Assembly (NCBI GenBank): GCA_000310025.1 | Contig: FN649737.1 | Coordinates: forward strand, 570,682-634,681 | Reading direction: 5' to 3' | DNA from: Ectocarpus siliculosus | Lineage: Eukaryota > Sar > Phaeophyceae > Ectocarpales > Ectocarpaceae | Length of the DNA: 64,000 nucleotides | Shown: positions 27,001 through 42,000 of the stretch, one piece after another | Layout: every line of letters begins with the position of its first letter | Numbering within the stretch: position 1 is the first letter of the stretch | The notes under the pieces: model-generated | Told to the model about the DNA's origin: nothing | What the model saw: only the letters and a program-made list of their open reading frames with translations | Database searches by the model: none | Made by a program: the position numbers and the translations under genes

Positions 27001-30000
27001 ATGCTATCGTTTCCTTTGCTGTACGCCGGAGGAGAGAATGGTGACGACGGGCTCGGGTTAGGGACCCTTGGGATCGGGGGGGAGCTCAACGTTTCCAGGG
27101 TACATCGCGGCACGCTAGGGTCGCTGTCCGGAAAGGTGCGGGTTCTACTGCTTTAGAACAACAACGGTGCTTCAGAGGACCATGCACGTGCTCTAGTTGA
27201 TTGGGAGCCTTGTTTGCCAGGGATTTTGTATGCTAGAACGACCCTCAGGTCACGTTACCGGAGTGCACTGAACTTGCCCAACAAACTGTTTTGTTTGGTG
27301 GTGGCTCCGTAGAACAGAAACGCACCTACTTGTTGGTGCTTGTCGCTAAGGGTTGCGCTGCAAATACGTGCGGCCAAAGGTATTTCTCGTGAGACACTCG
27401 GAGAGGTATGTGTCTCGACGGTCATCTAATAAACCTGTCCGCCTGTGGCAGCGTCCCACCTTTGGGGCGAAGGGCTATTCATAGAAATCGTCCTTTCAAA
27501 TCAATCTCTTGTGCTGTTTACAGATCATGCTTTCCTTTGAGAACGTCTCTTCTACCATGGAGGAGGCGGCCAATACTACTTCAAGTGCTTCCCTAGCCGT
27601 GGCGCACGACGCCTCTGCCGACGAGATGAAGGACGCAATAATATCTCTAGCGGAGGGTTCCCTTGATGCTTCCGTTGGAACCATTGACGTCTCGCGAGAG
27701 GCAAACGGAGCGGAGGGTCTTCAGTCGTACAGGTGGGTGTATTCCAGACAACCGCTTTCAGAACGTTGGATTTCAGTGCATAATTGTGACATGGAAATGG
27801 CCGAGACGATTCGAAGCATGGGATGTAGTCGACGGCGTGATTGCGCAAAGAGGGTATGACTGTCGTTTGTTTCGAAAAGCGAAGCGTTTGAATCCACGGT
27901 TTGGGAAGGAAACGCTCGTGAAAGAAAGTGGAGCTCCGATACACACTTTGGTTTTACGATGTTCTCCATTCTACACTGGAACGGTAAGCTCCCCTGTGGG
28001 CACGATGGGTGGTGCGCTCAAAAAGGGCTCGTGGTTCGTTCGTCCCTCTTCGAAAACACGGCAATTCCGTATCCGCTGACAATTTCCCGAGGCCAACTCC
28101 CCACTAGCACGAAACATGCCACTTCCAACGCTTCCCTCCTTCCCCCCTACCTGGTCGATTATTGACTGGGGCATCATCCGCTCTCTTGCAGGTGGACTGT
28201 CACCTTCCTAGATCTCGCAGCCAACGTTCCTAAGCTCTCCGTAAACAGCACGACGGTGGAGTACGGATCAAGCTCGGGGCAGCGGGGCACGATGACAGTG
28301 ACAAACGGGGGGGTTGGGGTGGCTTCGGTAGGAGCGGCGACCTTGCAGGAAGCGTCGGCTATTTGCTGTATCGGAGGAAACTTTTCTTTGAGTTTTGACG
28401 GTTTCGATGTCTTCGACGTCGATCTCGAGAATGACGCTAATGCGTCCACGAGCGCAGCCGGCCTGGTCGAGGCGCTCGGAGACGTGATACAGGGTAAGCG
28501 AACCACCTCTCATCAAGGACGTATCACAAAAATGCTGCCGGCGTATTAATTTACAGTTAGTCTTGAACCGACCCTTAAGAGTATCCAGTTACCAATGCCA
28601 TGCTGCCGTTGCCAGTACCGTTGCCAGTACCGTAATTCCGAGTCTCTCAGAGCGTTGGAATGAAACTATTACATGAAAACGCGCTCCATCTCTCCCAACA
28701 CAGGATAGCGTGGGTTAATGTCCAGAAACCCCAAGGCAGCCTGTATCAAATATTTCCGCTTTCATTCATTCCGTGCGGTGCACCTCCAACCGTTTCGTTT
28801 CTCCAATGTACCAGACGAATGGGGCTCTATCACGGTAGACCACACGCAGTTACTGGACGGGGGCTCGATCTGGAGGTTGACGTTCGACGATTACTCCCTG
28901 GTCGCCCGCGCCGGCGGGGCGCCCCTCATTGCGGTTGCTCACGATAATACAACTCGCGGGTTGGTTTCGGTCGAGCGCGTTGCCGATGCGGCAAGCCCGG
29001 CGGTTCACCGCGTGCTTGTGGCTGCGCTTTCGACGCTGCAATCGACGGGAACGTTTGCGCCGTCTCTTGAAGGCGTCGTGACCCGCGCGATTTCTGTGGA
29101 CGTGTCGGCCGACGATCTGCAGGACGTGAGTACTTTGTCGTTCGAATGATCACGCCGTGCCGGTACTTTCGAACCTCGGGAAGCGTATGTGCACCAGCAA
29201 AGCTTTCTCCATTTTGGTGATGAGTTCTGAGGGTTCGACAGCTGTTCGGTCGGGCGAATCGCAACATTCTGCTGCTTATTAATTCACATGATCTGACTCT
29301 AGATCTCGTACAACCTCCGCCTCTTCTCTTCCCCTGCTGTCAGATACTCCGCGAAGACTTCTCCTCGCTCGGGGTGTACCCAAGCGTAGCAGCTGTCGGA
29401 GCGGCCGATCTCCGCCTTGCCGGAGACCACCGCGCCTGGGACGTGTCATGGGACTCGACCCCCGGAAGAGCCATGGAGAGCGCCGACTTCTCTTGCGCCG
29501 CGGGAGCGAACGTCACGGCCGCCTACACGGGCGAGGGCACCTGCACGACGGAGCTCTTGGCGGCTTCCGCCGGCGGTGCCCCGCTCTCCGGCAGGTTCGC
29601 AATCACGGTCTCGTCCTCGATTCCGTCCAATAACGATTTGACGGACGACACGGCGTGGGGCACGGCAGTCGAAACTACCGCCTTTCTCGATCACAACGCC
29701 ACGGCGACGGAGGTTCGGACGGCTCTCGAAGCGCTGAGCAGCGTGGCCGCTGCCAACGTTGAGCTCGTAAACTTCTTGCCCAGCGGGAATGGGAGCGCAG
29801 GCAGCACCTATCTCGTTACGTTTACTGGCGCATCTGGGGCGGCATCTCCCATTGGAGGGCTGTCTTTGACGACGTCGGCGGCGGGGCTTAACGGGACCGG
29901 AGCGGAAACTACCGTTGGCGAGGTGCACCCGGGATCGCGTTGGGGCGGCGAGTTTGCCCTCTCGATCGGTGGTCTGGAAGGCTCAGCGCTACCGTTCGAT

Positions 30001-33000
30001 GCGCGCGCGGAGGAAATGCAAGAGGCCGTCAGCGCGCTCCTTGCTTCCGCTGGCGGTGAAAACGATGAGAATGGCGTTGAAGTGTGGAGAGAGGACTACG
30101 AGGCCGGGTTTCGATGGATTTCGGTGTTTTACGGGGGAGATCTGGATGGGGATATTGATCTGATGGAGGTGAGTTGCTCTGTGCTGGGCGATGGGGGACG
30201 CGTTATGTGGGCAACGCGCGACACGCGTGTGAGTGTTCGCCCGGGAGTCACCAAGTGGGTGATAGGCACAGAGTGTTTGGGCCTCATCCAAACAACGTAC
30301 AACTATCGAGGACCGTGAAAAAGAGAAGTCCTGCGTGTTGGCTTGTTGTCAAAAGTATTTGGAAATTCGAAATCTTTGTAACTCTTGCTCGGAAAACAGC
30401 GTGGGGACCGTCCAGCCCTTTGAAACGACCGAGTGTCGTAGGCACGAGAAATATGCTGCATACAGAGGGGTGTTGCATGCACAGAAAAACAACCTTCGAC
30501 GCGAAAGAGGGCGGGAGAACAGGAGCAACCACTCACCCAAAAAAGCGGATCGGCAACACGTTCCACAACGCCGGGAACACCCGAGGAGAGACATTCGTCT
30601 AACCTATGGAGTACCATATGACGGAACCCCCCGCTCTCCCCGCCCTTTGCTTTTTTTTTTCAGGTGGCGTGGTCAGCGTTGCACGGAACTGAGGGCAGCG
30701 TACAGGTCTATCGCCGTACCGACGGCGCGGATTCTGCCGGAGGGACCTTCACCCTTGCGTTCAACGGTGACGTCAGCGAACCTCTCCTCTGGAACGCCAG
30801 CGCAGCGTCTGTCGAGCAGGCACTGGAGTCTCTTCCCCAAGTGGGAGACGTAACCGTGGTTGCCGAAACGCCCCAAAAGTCCGATGCGACCGTGGATCAA
30901 AATTCCTCAGAAACGGCAGTGTCTTGGACGGTAGAATTCACTACGGTGGGCACCCCCGCCAACATCGGAGACCTCCCGCTGCTCGAAGCTGACGGTTCTT
31001 TCCTCACGGGAACTACCGTGGGCGTGAGGGTAGAGGAGATATCGGCCGGCTGCTGCGAGGTCGAAGTCAGCGCCAACGGCGGGGCGGACTACACGAGTAC
31101 TGGATCCGACGGCACGGGCAGCAGCACCACGGCCGCCTTTCGCTATCAAGACAGAGCCACGGTGCGATCGGTCACGCCGAGCTCGGGCCCGGCATCAGGC
31201 GGCACGGCCGTCTTCTTATCCGGCACTGGGTTTGATCTCCCCTCGACATCAGGCAACGACATGCACGGTGACGACTTTGTGTGTGTCTTCGGCGGTAGAC
31301 TCGAATCGCCAGCCACTCGGCTAAACTCCACAACGGTCACGTGCGCGTCTCCGTTCACCCCTCTGCGGGAAACGGGAGCCATGTCCGTGTCCGTGCGGTG
31401 GCCGGCACTGGTCTCTCCTTCGACCACAACTGCGGCGTTCACGTTCCATGAAGACGTCACACTGCAGGCGCTTTCTCCCCGTCGAGGGTCCAATGTGGGC
31501 GTGTACACAACGGCCGTCTTCATCGGCCGAGGTTCATTTGTAGCCGTGGGAATTGCCGACGTTTCATGCGTCATCGAGGTCCGCCTTCCAAGCAACATCA
31601 CCGGCGGCTACACAGCGCTCACGTATTCCGCGCCTGCTGTAGAGCTATCAAGCTCGCTGCATACCGCGGAAGTCACTATGGTTTCGAACAAAGAAGGTTA
31701 CGGTTGCGACATGCCGACTCTTGAGGATTTCTTCCCCGGCGTTAGCATCGAAGACTGGGTGGACAACGACTGGGATGCGATCGCCCTCGTGAGCTTGTCG
31801 GGAAACGGTGGGGTTGATCTCACGGCCCCGTTGACGTTCACGTACTTCCCTAAACCAACTGTGGTTGCTGCATCGCCGGGGCTAGGAGGGGATGGCGGCG
31901 GAACCTCGGTGGTCGTGCATGGGACATGGCTTTCTCCGCCGGAGGGAGGGTACGACGAGTCGGAGCTATTTTGCCGCTTCGGCCTTGCGCCCCCCGCCCC
32001 TGCCCAGTACATATCGGACAGCGCCGTCTCGTGCACCTCTTCATCTCACACCAACGTGGCGGCGATAGTATCGGTTGAAGTGGAGAGCGCCCGCGTTTTC
32101 CACGCCACACAAGAAGTCTTGCTGAGGATACCTTCGCCGATGGCTAGCCAGCCAAACGCCTCTTCACACTACTCGGGATCGGGAACTTGGACGCTCTCGC
32201 TCGAGGACTACTCGACGGTCTCCATGGGTGCAAACGTTACCGCTGGTGAGATGGCGACTGCTCTATCAGCTATGCCGAACATCGGCAACGCTACGGTTTC
32301 CGCGGAGCACCGGACCCTCTCCGACCCGTACGCTGGTCTCTCTTGGAACGAGACGTTGTTCACGGTGTATTTCGCCGCCCGAGGTGGGGACCTCCCGGTG
32401 CTGTCGGCAGACGTCTCAGATCTGCGGTTGAAATCTTCGGAGGGCACGGCCGTGGACGGGTTTGACCAAGACGTGTTTGGGTTTCCGGTGCTCGCCCCGG
32501 AAGTTTCGGTGAACGTCGCGGAGCGGGGGCACGACGGCGATGGCATCGTGCGCGAGGTGCAGGTGCTGAGAACGAACAGATCAAGCCTGGTGGAGGAGGT
32601 TCAGACGGTGACGGTTACGACGGGACTGTCGCCGGCGGCAGAGGTGGGTGGACCTTGCTGCTGCACTTTTGGGTACGAAAGTAAGATCCAAGGAATGACT
32701 GTTTGCCGTGGTGACTTTACTGCGTTGCCTACGTGAAACACCCTATATACAAAGACGCGAACCGCCCATCCGTGTTGTACTCTGTCCCAGCAGTGCTACA
32801 TGTCGGTATGGGCTCTGATCCCCCAAGGGAGAGCGAAGGGCAGTATCGAACCAATGTAATGCGCTTGGAATGCTTGAATTGTCCACAAAAATTTGACCGT
32901 TCGCGTTTCGAACGTAGTTTCAACCCCATCGCGGTGGCCAACGTTTTCTTGAGAACGCGATGTTGACAGATGCGAAATCCGTTGTTGGTAGCACCGCGGG

Positions 33001-36000
33001 AGTTCAACAACCTTGCGCCATGAAATCTTCGTCTAACGGTTCGCCAATCTTTGCCGCGTCAGGTCCAAGTGGTAACGCTTGCGGCCAACGAAGCGCTCTC
33101 CGGCGAGTTCACGGTCACCTACCCCGACGTAGGCTCGACCGAGCCCCTGGCCCATGACGTCTCCGCAGAAGCTTTTGCGTCCGCCATGCGAGCCTTAGAC
33201 CCCGACGACATCGGTGGCGCCGGCGTAACCGTCTCACGTTCTCGAACGGGGGTGCGCGGGTTCGCGTGGACCGTAACTTTCGACGACCTCGGGGCCGGGG
33301 ATCGTCCACAACTGGTCGCTACCGCCAACGCCTCTCTAGAAACCCGCACAACTAGCGGCACTCTGTCACTGGAGGTGGAAACGTTGACGGATGGGGTGGC
33401 GGGTATTGGTGGAACGTTCGAGATCTCGTTTGACGGGGACGGGACTGAGGAATCTACTGGTCCGTTGGCGGCGCACAACGCATCGACTCGAGAGGTCGAG
33501 GCGGCGATAGAGGCGCTGTCTGGGGCTGGCGATGTAACCGTACAGGTCGAGCTCTTGGACGGTGGGGATGGCGGCCGGGTGTTCACTGTGACGTGGCCCG
33601 TGGGTCGGGGTAACGTTCCGGCGCTTCGAGTGAACGGATCGGCACTGACCCCTACAGTTGGTGACGTTGGTGGGGTGCTTCTGGAGGCGGCCGTGGCATA
33701 CGTCAACGAGGTTGGTGATGTGTGCTGGCGATATCGTGGCATTCGGTTCGGCGAAAGCCTACATATCGGTGGGGGCTACAACCATGTACGCGAGCAAATC
33801 ATGGCAATTGTAAAGCCCCCCTGGTAACGCTATCAGTCGGTTGCGTGCCACCGCTGTAAAGGTCAACTGGTCTATGTTGGAAGTCCCTTTTCTGTAACCT
33901 GGATAGTGAAAGGAACGCTTTCTGCACACCTGCGACAACTTGTATTCCCCGTTTCTGTTTCAACTTCTTCTGAATTTCTCCTGCAGACGATCAACGGAAC
34001 GGACTCGGTCGGGGGAGAATTCACCCTTGTCTCGGGTTCCAACGTGTCCACCCCTCTGGCTTTCAACGCTTCTGCAATGGAAGTAGCGGAGGCCGTTAAC
34101 GGCATGAGATACTGGGGAGGGCTGGTGCTCGTGGATCGACAAGATCTGCTAGCGAGTGACACAAACATCAACGAACGGAACATGTTCGAGTGGAGTCTCA
34201 CGTTTTCTCCGACTGAGGGTGACGTGGAAGAGCTAAGGGTAAGGCGTGCCAATTTGCCGTGGTGTTGCTGATGTAAGATAAAGCATCGGTTTGTGGTGGC
34301 TCGTCACCTTGGGAAGTTGTCGACGACAACAACGAGTATCCTACAGCTCCGCTAAAGATTCACTCGCTTCAACTGTTCGGCGATCAAATGTTTGGAGATG
34401 CGCCAACGCCCTTGCCCTGTTCCAGGTGTGAACACGCAGACAGCATTGGATATGCACGGCAGGCTCGAAGGCGACTCCTGTGGCTCAGCGGAATCACCCT
34501 GCCACTTATAATACCTTAAGCATATCCACGACTGTGTCTAAATGACATGTAAATTTGACAACCCTGCAGTGTTTGGCGTGTTGATGCCGTACCTATACTG
34601 CTCCTCGGCTAGCTCATTTTCAATGTTCTGCATGGTGTGGAATGGGACCTATTCAGGTGTTCAACGACGACATCACGGGTCCCGAGGGAACCGCGGTAAC
34701 GGTGTTTACCGCCGTGAACGGGTCTTTCGATGAACGTTTCGGAAACTATACTCTGAAATACGGAGCTGAAAACGCGACTTGGCCCCTGGCTTTCAACGCC
34801 ACGGCGGATGACGTTGAGGAGGCCCTTGAGGTGAGGGCCACGCTAGACAGTACCATACGATTTATCGTATCGGTGTTGAGAGTTATAGTACATGGTTTGG
34901 ATGGCTATGCTTTTTCGTTGAAGGTAATGTCGAAGAAAGAACAGTCGGCAATGACCCCCACAGCTTGCATCGCGGAAGGTGTTTACCCGGTGCTGCTCAG
35001 CCGAACTTTGCGCGTTTTGTTACAATATCATTCCCGCGTGGATCGACCAGCGCCAACGCGCTGCCGTGTACCCTAGGAAGTAAGGCTCGTTCGTACCATG
35101 CTTCTGTGGTTCTGCCAGGCTCTAGATGAAGTCGGTGATGTGAACGTCACTTTGCACGAGAGCTCTTCCAGGGAAGACGGAAGGGGTGGTCGGCGATGGC
35201 AGATATGGTTCACAGCACTGGGCTATCCTTCGCACGTGGGCGAGGTTCAGGTGACAATAACATAATTCAAAGAGTGCAAATAGTCCGGGAAGTTGTCTTT
35301 CGTGGGATCACTCTGATCAGGCAATGCTGGGATCAAGCACTCGCTCAAGGCTAAAGTAGAACAGTAGGTTTGGCGAGCATTTGTGATATCCATGGAGGGG
35401 GCGAGCATGCTAGTGCAAGTATATGTTTTCACCTGACGCATGTACCAGGCCTAAGTTTGCTGGCTCATTCGATACGTAGCGATAGTAATCTTAGAGCAAG
35501 TCGAAGAACGTCATTCTGTTTCAGAGAAGAAAATATCAACGGCCCGCGGTCTCCGAACAGACCATTCGTGGTTAGGCTTTACCACACTTCGCCGCCTCAT
35601 TGAAACCTATTTCACAGGCACTGTCCATAGACTCCAGCCATCTCGGGGGGTCGGGGGCCACGGGTGCCGTCGAAACAATCCAAGCCGGCTACGGCCCAGC
35701 AGTGGGAGTTGCCGTCAGCACAAACGGAGGGGTGGAATGGTCTTCTGCCACCGTCGCTGACAACAGCGAGACCATGTATTCGGCCGACAACGACCAGGAT
35801 ATAGCTGTCTTCACGTACCACCCCCCTTTCCTGCTGGGGAGTTTGAGCCCACCGACAGGCCCTGCCATCGGCGGTACCATCGTCTCCATCTCGCTAGCGA
35901 CGACCTCGGGGCAGAACAACAAGACAACCTCGACGGGTAACGCCTCCTCGGAACAACAAGAGTGGGCATTCGCCTTCGACCCCGTCCGCGACGCCCTGGC

Positions 36001-39000
36001 GGCCTGCTTCTTCAACCGGACGTCAGTCCCGGCTACCGTGGTCTCCAACGAGACTGTGGAGTGCGTCGCCCCCCCGACCGTCCCCGGCGGAGGCGTCAGC
36101 CTGGTGACGGTGTCCGTGAACGGGGTGCCGGTAGGTGGAACGGGCGTCGCTGGGGTAGATGTCGCCAGCGCCGAAGGAGCCCTGGAGTTCTTTTACCTGT
36201 CGGACGAGGGGGAGATGTCGCTGTTCCCGCCCAGTGGCCCCGTGAAAGGCGGAACACTCGTAGAGGTTTCCAGCCGCGACATCGCGGATGCCGCGGCGGC
36301 ATTGCTCTCGCACCAGGCGATGAAATCCTCTTCCTTCGACAACAACGCCTCTTTTCCTGTTCAGCTGTCGCCGTCTTCCACGGTTTGTTCGTTCAGCGCC
36401 GACGGCAACGAGACCGGAAGTTCTACCGTTTTGGTTGCGGCTTCCGGGCTGTCGTTTGACTGGGATGTTGCCGTTGACGTCCATGGACGCGAGATCGGTG
36501 TCGGGCGCGTGCTCTGCCGGTCCCCTCCTGCCCCGGACAATCTCCCTTCCACGGTTACCGTTAAGCTATCACTCAACGGCGGCCAGGACTTTACGATCCA
36601 CGGGGCGCAGTACTACTACCGGCCGGAAGCCTACGTTTTCGAGGTCGAACCTACGTACGGCCCAGTCACTGGTGGAAATCCAGTTCGAGTCGAAGGCACT
36701 GGGTTCCGGGATGAGAGCCCTCCTGGGGAGGGATCAGAGGAGATGGTGCTGTGCCGGTTCGGGGATCAGGAAGTCGGCGCAACTGTGCATGCGGCTGGAT
36801 TGATGTCGTGTCGGGCCCCTCCGATGCCCTCGGTACCCGAGCAACAAGACGTTGAGGTAAAACACGATAGTAAGAAAAAACTCGTTTTGCCACCACAAGA
36901 TTGTACCAACTCGTGATAGTCCAGTCTACTGTCTTGTCTTGCCCGTGGCCAATCACAGGTGCGGAGTCCCACATTTCGGCAGCTTTTGCGTATTTGGTCG
37001 TTAGGCAGCTTTTGTGTATTTGGTCGTCATCCCATATAGCGTTGAATTAGTGATATACCTTTTGGTATGCTTGGACACACCATCCTGGGTCACGCAGAAG
37101 CTTCTTCCTCCGCGTTCTTTCCGCAGTGTCGTGCACAAAATAAATGGGAACGGTTTATTCGCTTGCCACTAGACGCGATGAGAATCTGAGCTGTTCCGTC
37201 TTGGCGTTACACATGAGACTCTCGACCGATACGCGACGGCTTCCTTGCGCTCTACCAACAGGTTTGGACTCTAGCTTGGGCCCCCGAAATCCAAACAATC
37301 TCGGTGGTGGCGGACGCTCCCTCCCGCGAGGTCTTCAACATCACCACGGGGAGCGATGCGGTGCAACCCGAGGTGCAGCTGGTGACAGTCTCGTATGACG
37401 ACGTGGATGAAGTCCAGATGATCAAGACATCGCAGGTGTGTGCGAGCGGTTACGGTTTCGAAACGACCTGCTGTGCGGTCTCGCAAGCAGATTTTGCGGG
37501 ATTTAGGTTCCTCTGTCGTACCGCTGCTCGGTGTTGTGATTGCGGGGGCTGCACGGCTCCAGTTGCCACATGAACCGAGTCTGTGAATATGGTGTTCTTG
37601 ATCCGGTGCAGCCAGGCCAGAGGAGCTTTGATGCCCATTCCGCGCGTTGGCAGCCAGCAGATACCTACGCGTACGTGTCCGTAGCATGTCACACTCTGCG
37701 GTAGAAACAATTTGCAACCCGAGCGTTCAATTTTCCCCTATTTTATTGTCCAAAAGGGGGCGCATTTGTTTGAAACTCGACTAGCCTCAAGAGAAGTCAC
37801 TGTGCATCGTTTTTCCTACCCAGTCCGCGTCATGATACGTCTTAAGAAGGGAGGGTCGTTTATGATCGATCATGTAGAGCGTCATTGGCCTGAAAACATG
37901 ATTCCTGTGGTTACCCCGTCCATATTGGCCACATGCCAGGATCTTCTTGCGCCGGCGGAGGTGACCGTTTCTCTATCCGTCGAGACGTCGCAATCGGAGA
38001 TACAGGAGTTGCGGCTGAGCGCGGAATACCGGCGTGAAGTCCAGTCAATCGTCGTGAAAGCTTTCGCCGAAAACGGGTTGGCGTCCACCCCGGCTTCAGA
38101 GGTTGCCGAGAAGCAGCTTGTAACGGTTGAGGTACGGCAAACAAATGTCAATGCAAGCTTGCACGTGGTTTCTGCAACAATGTGGGGTTGCAAATAGACA
38201 ACGCACTGGCAGGAGTAGCATGTACTGGGTAGCTCCGTGGTGCTCGAACAAACAACAGGCGGAGTCGAATTTCTGACGCAATACAACTGCCCGGGCATAT
38301 CCGTAGGACCATAAATACCAAAACTTGTACATTCTGCAAGTACTACGATCCGTCACGGGGAAAGCCCTTCCCTCCAAGCCCCGAAGACAACGCTTGCTCT
38401 ACCCTTTTGTGTGGCTTTTATCCATTCTCGCGGTTGATCTTCGGCAACACTGTTCACGTAACGTTGTCCCCCCAACTCGATAACTTTCTTCAAGGGCGAC
38501 GGAACAGGCGGTGGGACGTTCTCGCTCGAGTTCGAGGGCGGGGTTGCATCTTCCCTCCCCTTCTCGTCGGGAGCCGCGGTTGTTCAGGCCTCCATCGAGA
38601 CCAACCTCATAGGACCTACCGGAAGCCTTGGAAGTTCTTCCGTCTCTCTGGAAGAAGCGACGCCCACGAGGCGGTCCTACCTGGTGAAGTTCCCTAGCGA
38701 TCTTGGGGACGTGGCTATGATCGTCGGGTACGGCGACGTCGGCAGCGTGGTGTCGTCCGTTATCGTCACGGAGGAGACCCGTGGGAGCGTCCAGGTAGGG
38801 TATGCCGTTTCCAAAACTTGCGCGGTCGCCCGTGGAATAACTAATTACCATGTGTACCCTTCGTGCCATTGTAGGCCAAAAGAATGAGGTCGTTGCTGGT
38901 TTTTATTGTTTTGTCGAGAGGGCCAACACGGTGAAGCTGGTCATCGAAAGAGAAGGACGTGGACCTTCTTCGAGTCCCCTGGTTCCGAAAAATGCTGGAT

Positions 39001-42000
39001 GGGTGCCTTCTCGGCTCTTTCTCCCGAACAGCGCCGAACCGAGGGACCCAAAAGGGCCCTCATGTCTGCACACCAACATGCAATCAACTTTTCCAAACAA
39101 CTGCAATCGAATATCGTAGATTGAATTCTGACGGTAGTGCTTATTTCCCTCCTCAGAAAACTGAGGAGATGCTTCTCCAGTCAACGTGTGACATGCTACG
39201 GTGGTAGGCGCTGAACTACTGCTACTTCGCGCCGATTGTTTTTTGACCGATCTTTGCAGGAGATCCAGCGGGTCTACCAGAGCGGGCAGGCGTCCGGAGG
39301 AACTTTCACGCTCTCCCTTCTGGGTGAAAGTACGCCTGACATTGCTCACAACGCGACATCCGATGAGGTATATTATGAAAGACGTTTGAATACACGAATA
39401 CACCTTCCACGCGGTGTCAGGGGAACAGACGGAGGCATGCCGACGCTGTCTGACCCGATTGAGCATAGTCCACGGACACGCATCCGGCCGTAAAACCCCG
39501 GAAGTACCCTTGCCCTTTTCCCAGGGCTCCTGTCGTTCGACCCGCTGTTCCGCGGAACGTGCAACGCCTGACATTTTTCTCTGTCCCGCCTGTGCAGCAG
39601 CACTTGCTAAACAAAAGACCCTGCGCCTTCCTCACCTGCGTCTCTGCTCGATGCCATCCCTGACCAAGGTACGAGTCGCCCTCGAGGCGATCTCTTTGGT
39701 GGGAGACGTTTCAGTTTCGAAAGGCAACTCGAGCAGCGTGCCAGAGTGGACCGTGACTTTCCTAAACAGCGCCGGAGATCTCCCGGTGCTTGCCGTAGAC
39801 AGCTCCGCCATGTGGGGCGGTGTGACCGTCGCCGTGGACGAAGAACGTAGTGGGACGTCCGAGGGGGTCTCCGGTTCGTTTGCCCTGAGGGTGGCTGGGA
39901 ATGACACGGACAACGTGGTGGTTGCCCATGATGCTTCGACTGTGGAGGTGAAAACCGAAAAGCTATACCGGTCCGATTTAGGGGGCAACAGCTGATGGTG
40001 CAGCGCACCTCGTACAGAACGACCGGCCTGATGTTATAGTTACCTGTCGACGACCGACTCCATGATGTTGCATTAGTTTCCAAGGCCACTCTAGATGAAA
40101 CTCTGGTAGCACCATCTTTGGAAATCATTAAGTATGTACTTTGATAACCTCACTCCCTCGTACCCCGACAAACAGCTCAAGAACGCCCTGGAGTCGCTCT
40201 CCACGATGCCCGACGCCTTGGACGTAACTCGGTTCGAGTTCCTAAACGGAGGTTCGCTGTGGACAGTGACGTTCCCAGCGGAAAGCGGGGACGTCCCTTC
40301 CCTAGCCATCAACGCGTCCGGTCTATCCGGTACGGGATTGCTCGCAGCTGTATCCGAGGACACCGCCGGCAGCAGCCTGGGGGGATCGTTCTATCTTTAT
40401 TCCAACGGCGGTTCAAGTGCAGGCTATCCGGTCGATGCCCAAGGTGCCTACCTCGGGGTGGCAGACAGGGAAAACAACGGCACGGGGAGAAGCCAGCGTC
40501 TGGCTTGGAACGCAGAATCGGATGACGTAAGGGTAGCGGTGGAGGAGCTGCTCCCTCTCTACACAGCTGCAGGTGAGTGTAAGGCGTAGATGATTATTAC
40601 AGTAGAAGAGAGAGCGCGTAGTGGAAGTATTAGCATTTCACGCTTCGACAGGCGGTCATTGACGAGAAACTGCAAAGACGACGCTATTCCACCTGGGTTG
40701 ACATTTCAAGCATATGGAAGTGTGATGTACTTAACTGCTAGACGTTCCACCCAATTCTCATGTATACAATTCAGGACCATGACCGGTCTACACCATAGCG
40801 ACCTCACATCACTGTCCCAAGCACCGAAACCGAGGTCTTCGATATTTTCCGATTTTGTCTCCTCGTCAACCTACGCGCCCGCACGCCAGGTGATATCTCA
40901 GTCAGCCGTACCAACTCCTCCAATACCACTTCGCTCTGGGACGGCAACGACGGGGGTGGAGGCGGGTATACATGGACGATCACGTTTCCGGTCTCTGCAA
41001 GGGATGCCCCTGAGCTCGGCTTCGACGGTGCCGCTCTGGAGGGAAAGGGTGCAGCGGGGAATATCGTCGAAACGCGGATGGCCCGGGCGCCGGAGATCCA
41101 GCGATTGTCGACGCTGGCTGGTTCCGAGGTTTACGGGGGGTTTTCGCTCATGTTTGCGGAGACGGAAACAGATCAGCTGCCGTTCAACGCCACGGCAGAC
41201 GAGGTGGGTTGGGACGGTCGATAACACTACATACATCGGGTATTCCGTGATCAAAGTGGTCTATAATTCAACGGCGGTGACGTTTTACACGCAGTCCAGC
41301 GTGTTCGGTTCCGTTTCGTAGCATGGAAGTTTCTGCGTTCAGTATGAAGGTGAAAATTGGCCCAGGTCTTCTCCTAGGCTTCACCGACAATTGTGTGCTG
41401 CCCGATTGTTGACAATCACCGCTTTCATCTTGCACGAAGCGCACTATTTCTCGATGTTTGAATGCGGGCGGTAGCTGGCCTCTTTTTTTTTACAGAAGCG
41501 GGATGGATGCATCCAAATGATTTCGCTAGTGACTATAGAGGTTGTGTATTCCCCGCAAGATGACCTGAACGAACGCGCCACCGTACTCCAAACGTCATCG
41601 GTTGGTACAGGTCGAGAGCGCCTTGAGAGCGCTGCCGGGTCTCGCCAACGTAACGGTAACTCGCAGCGAGCCGAAAGGTCTGTCTTACTACCCGGCCGAC
41701 CACGCCGCCACGCTCTGGTACGCCTCCTCTCAGCTCTCCAAGAGCATCGACGTGCAAACATTTGATTGGGATGTCATCTTCGAAGGGTTGGCAGGGCCCC
41801 AGCCCTTGTTACAGGTGGGTCCCATTGTTTTTGCTGCAGCGGTGTACGTGTATAGGATGGTTACCAGAGGTTTGGCATATGTTTTTCGGCCGCACTACGC
41901 ACATCTGTTACCCGCCGCACAGTTAAAGTTCGTATGCAAGAGAACCGTGGCGGGGCGTGCCCTCTAATCCTACCTACCTACCGTGGGTGCAGATCCATAT

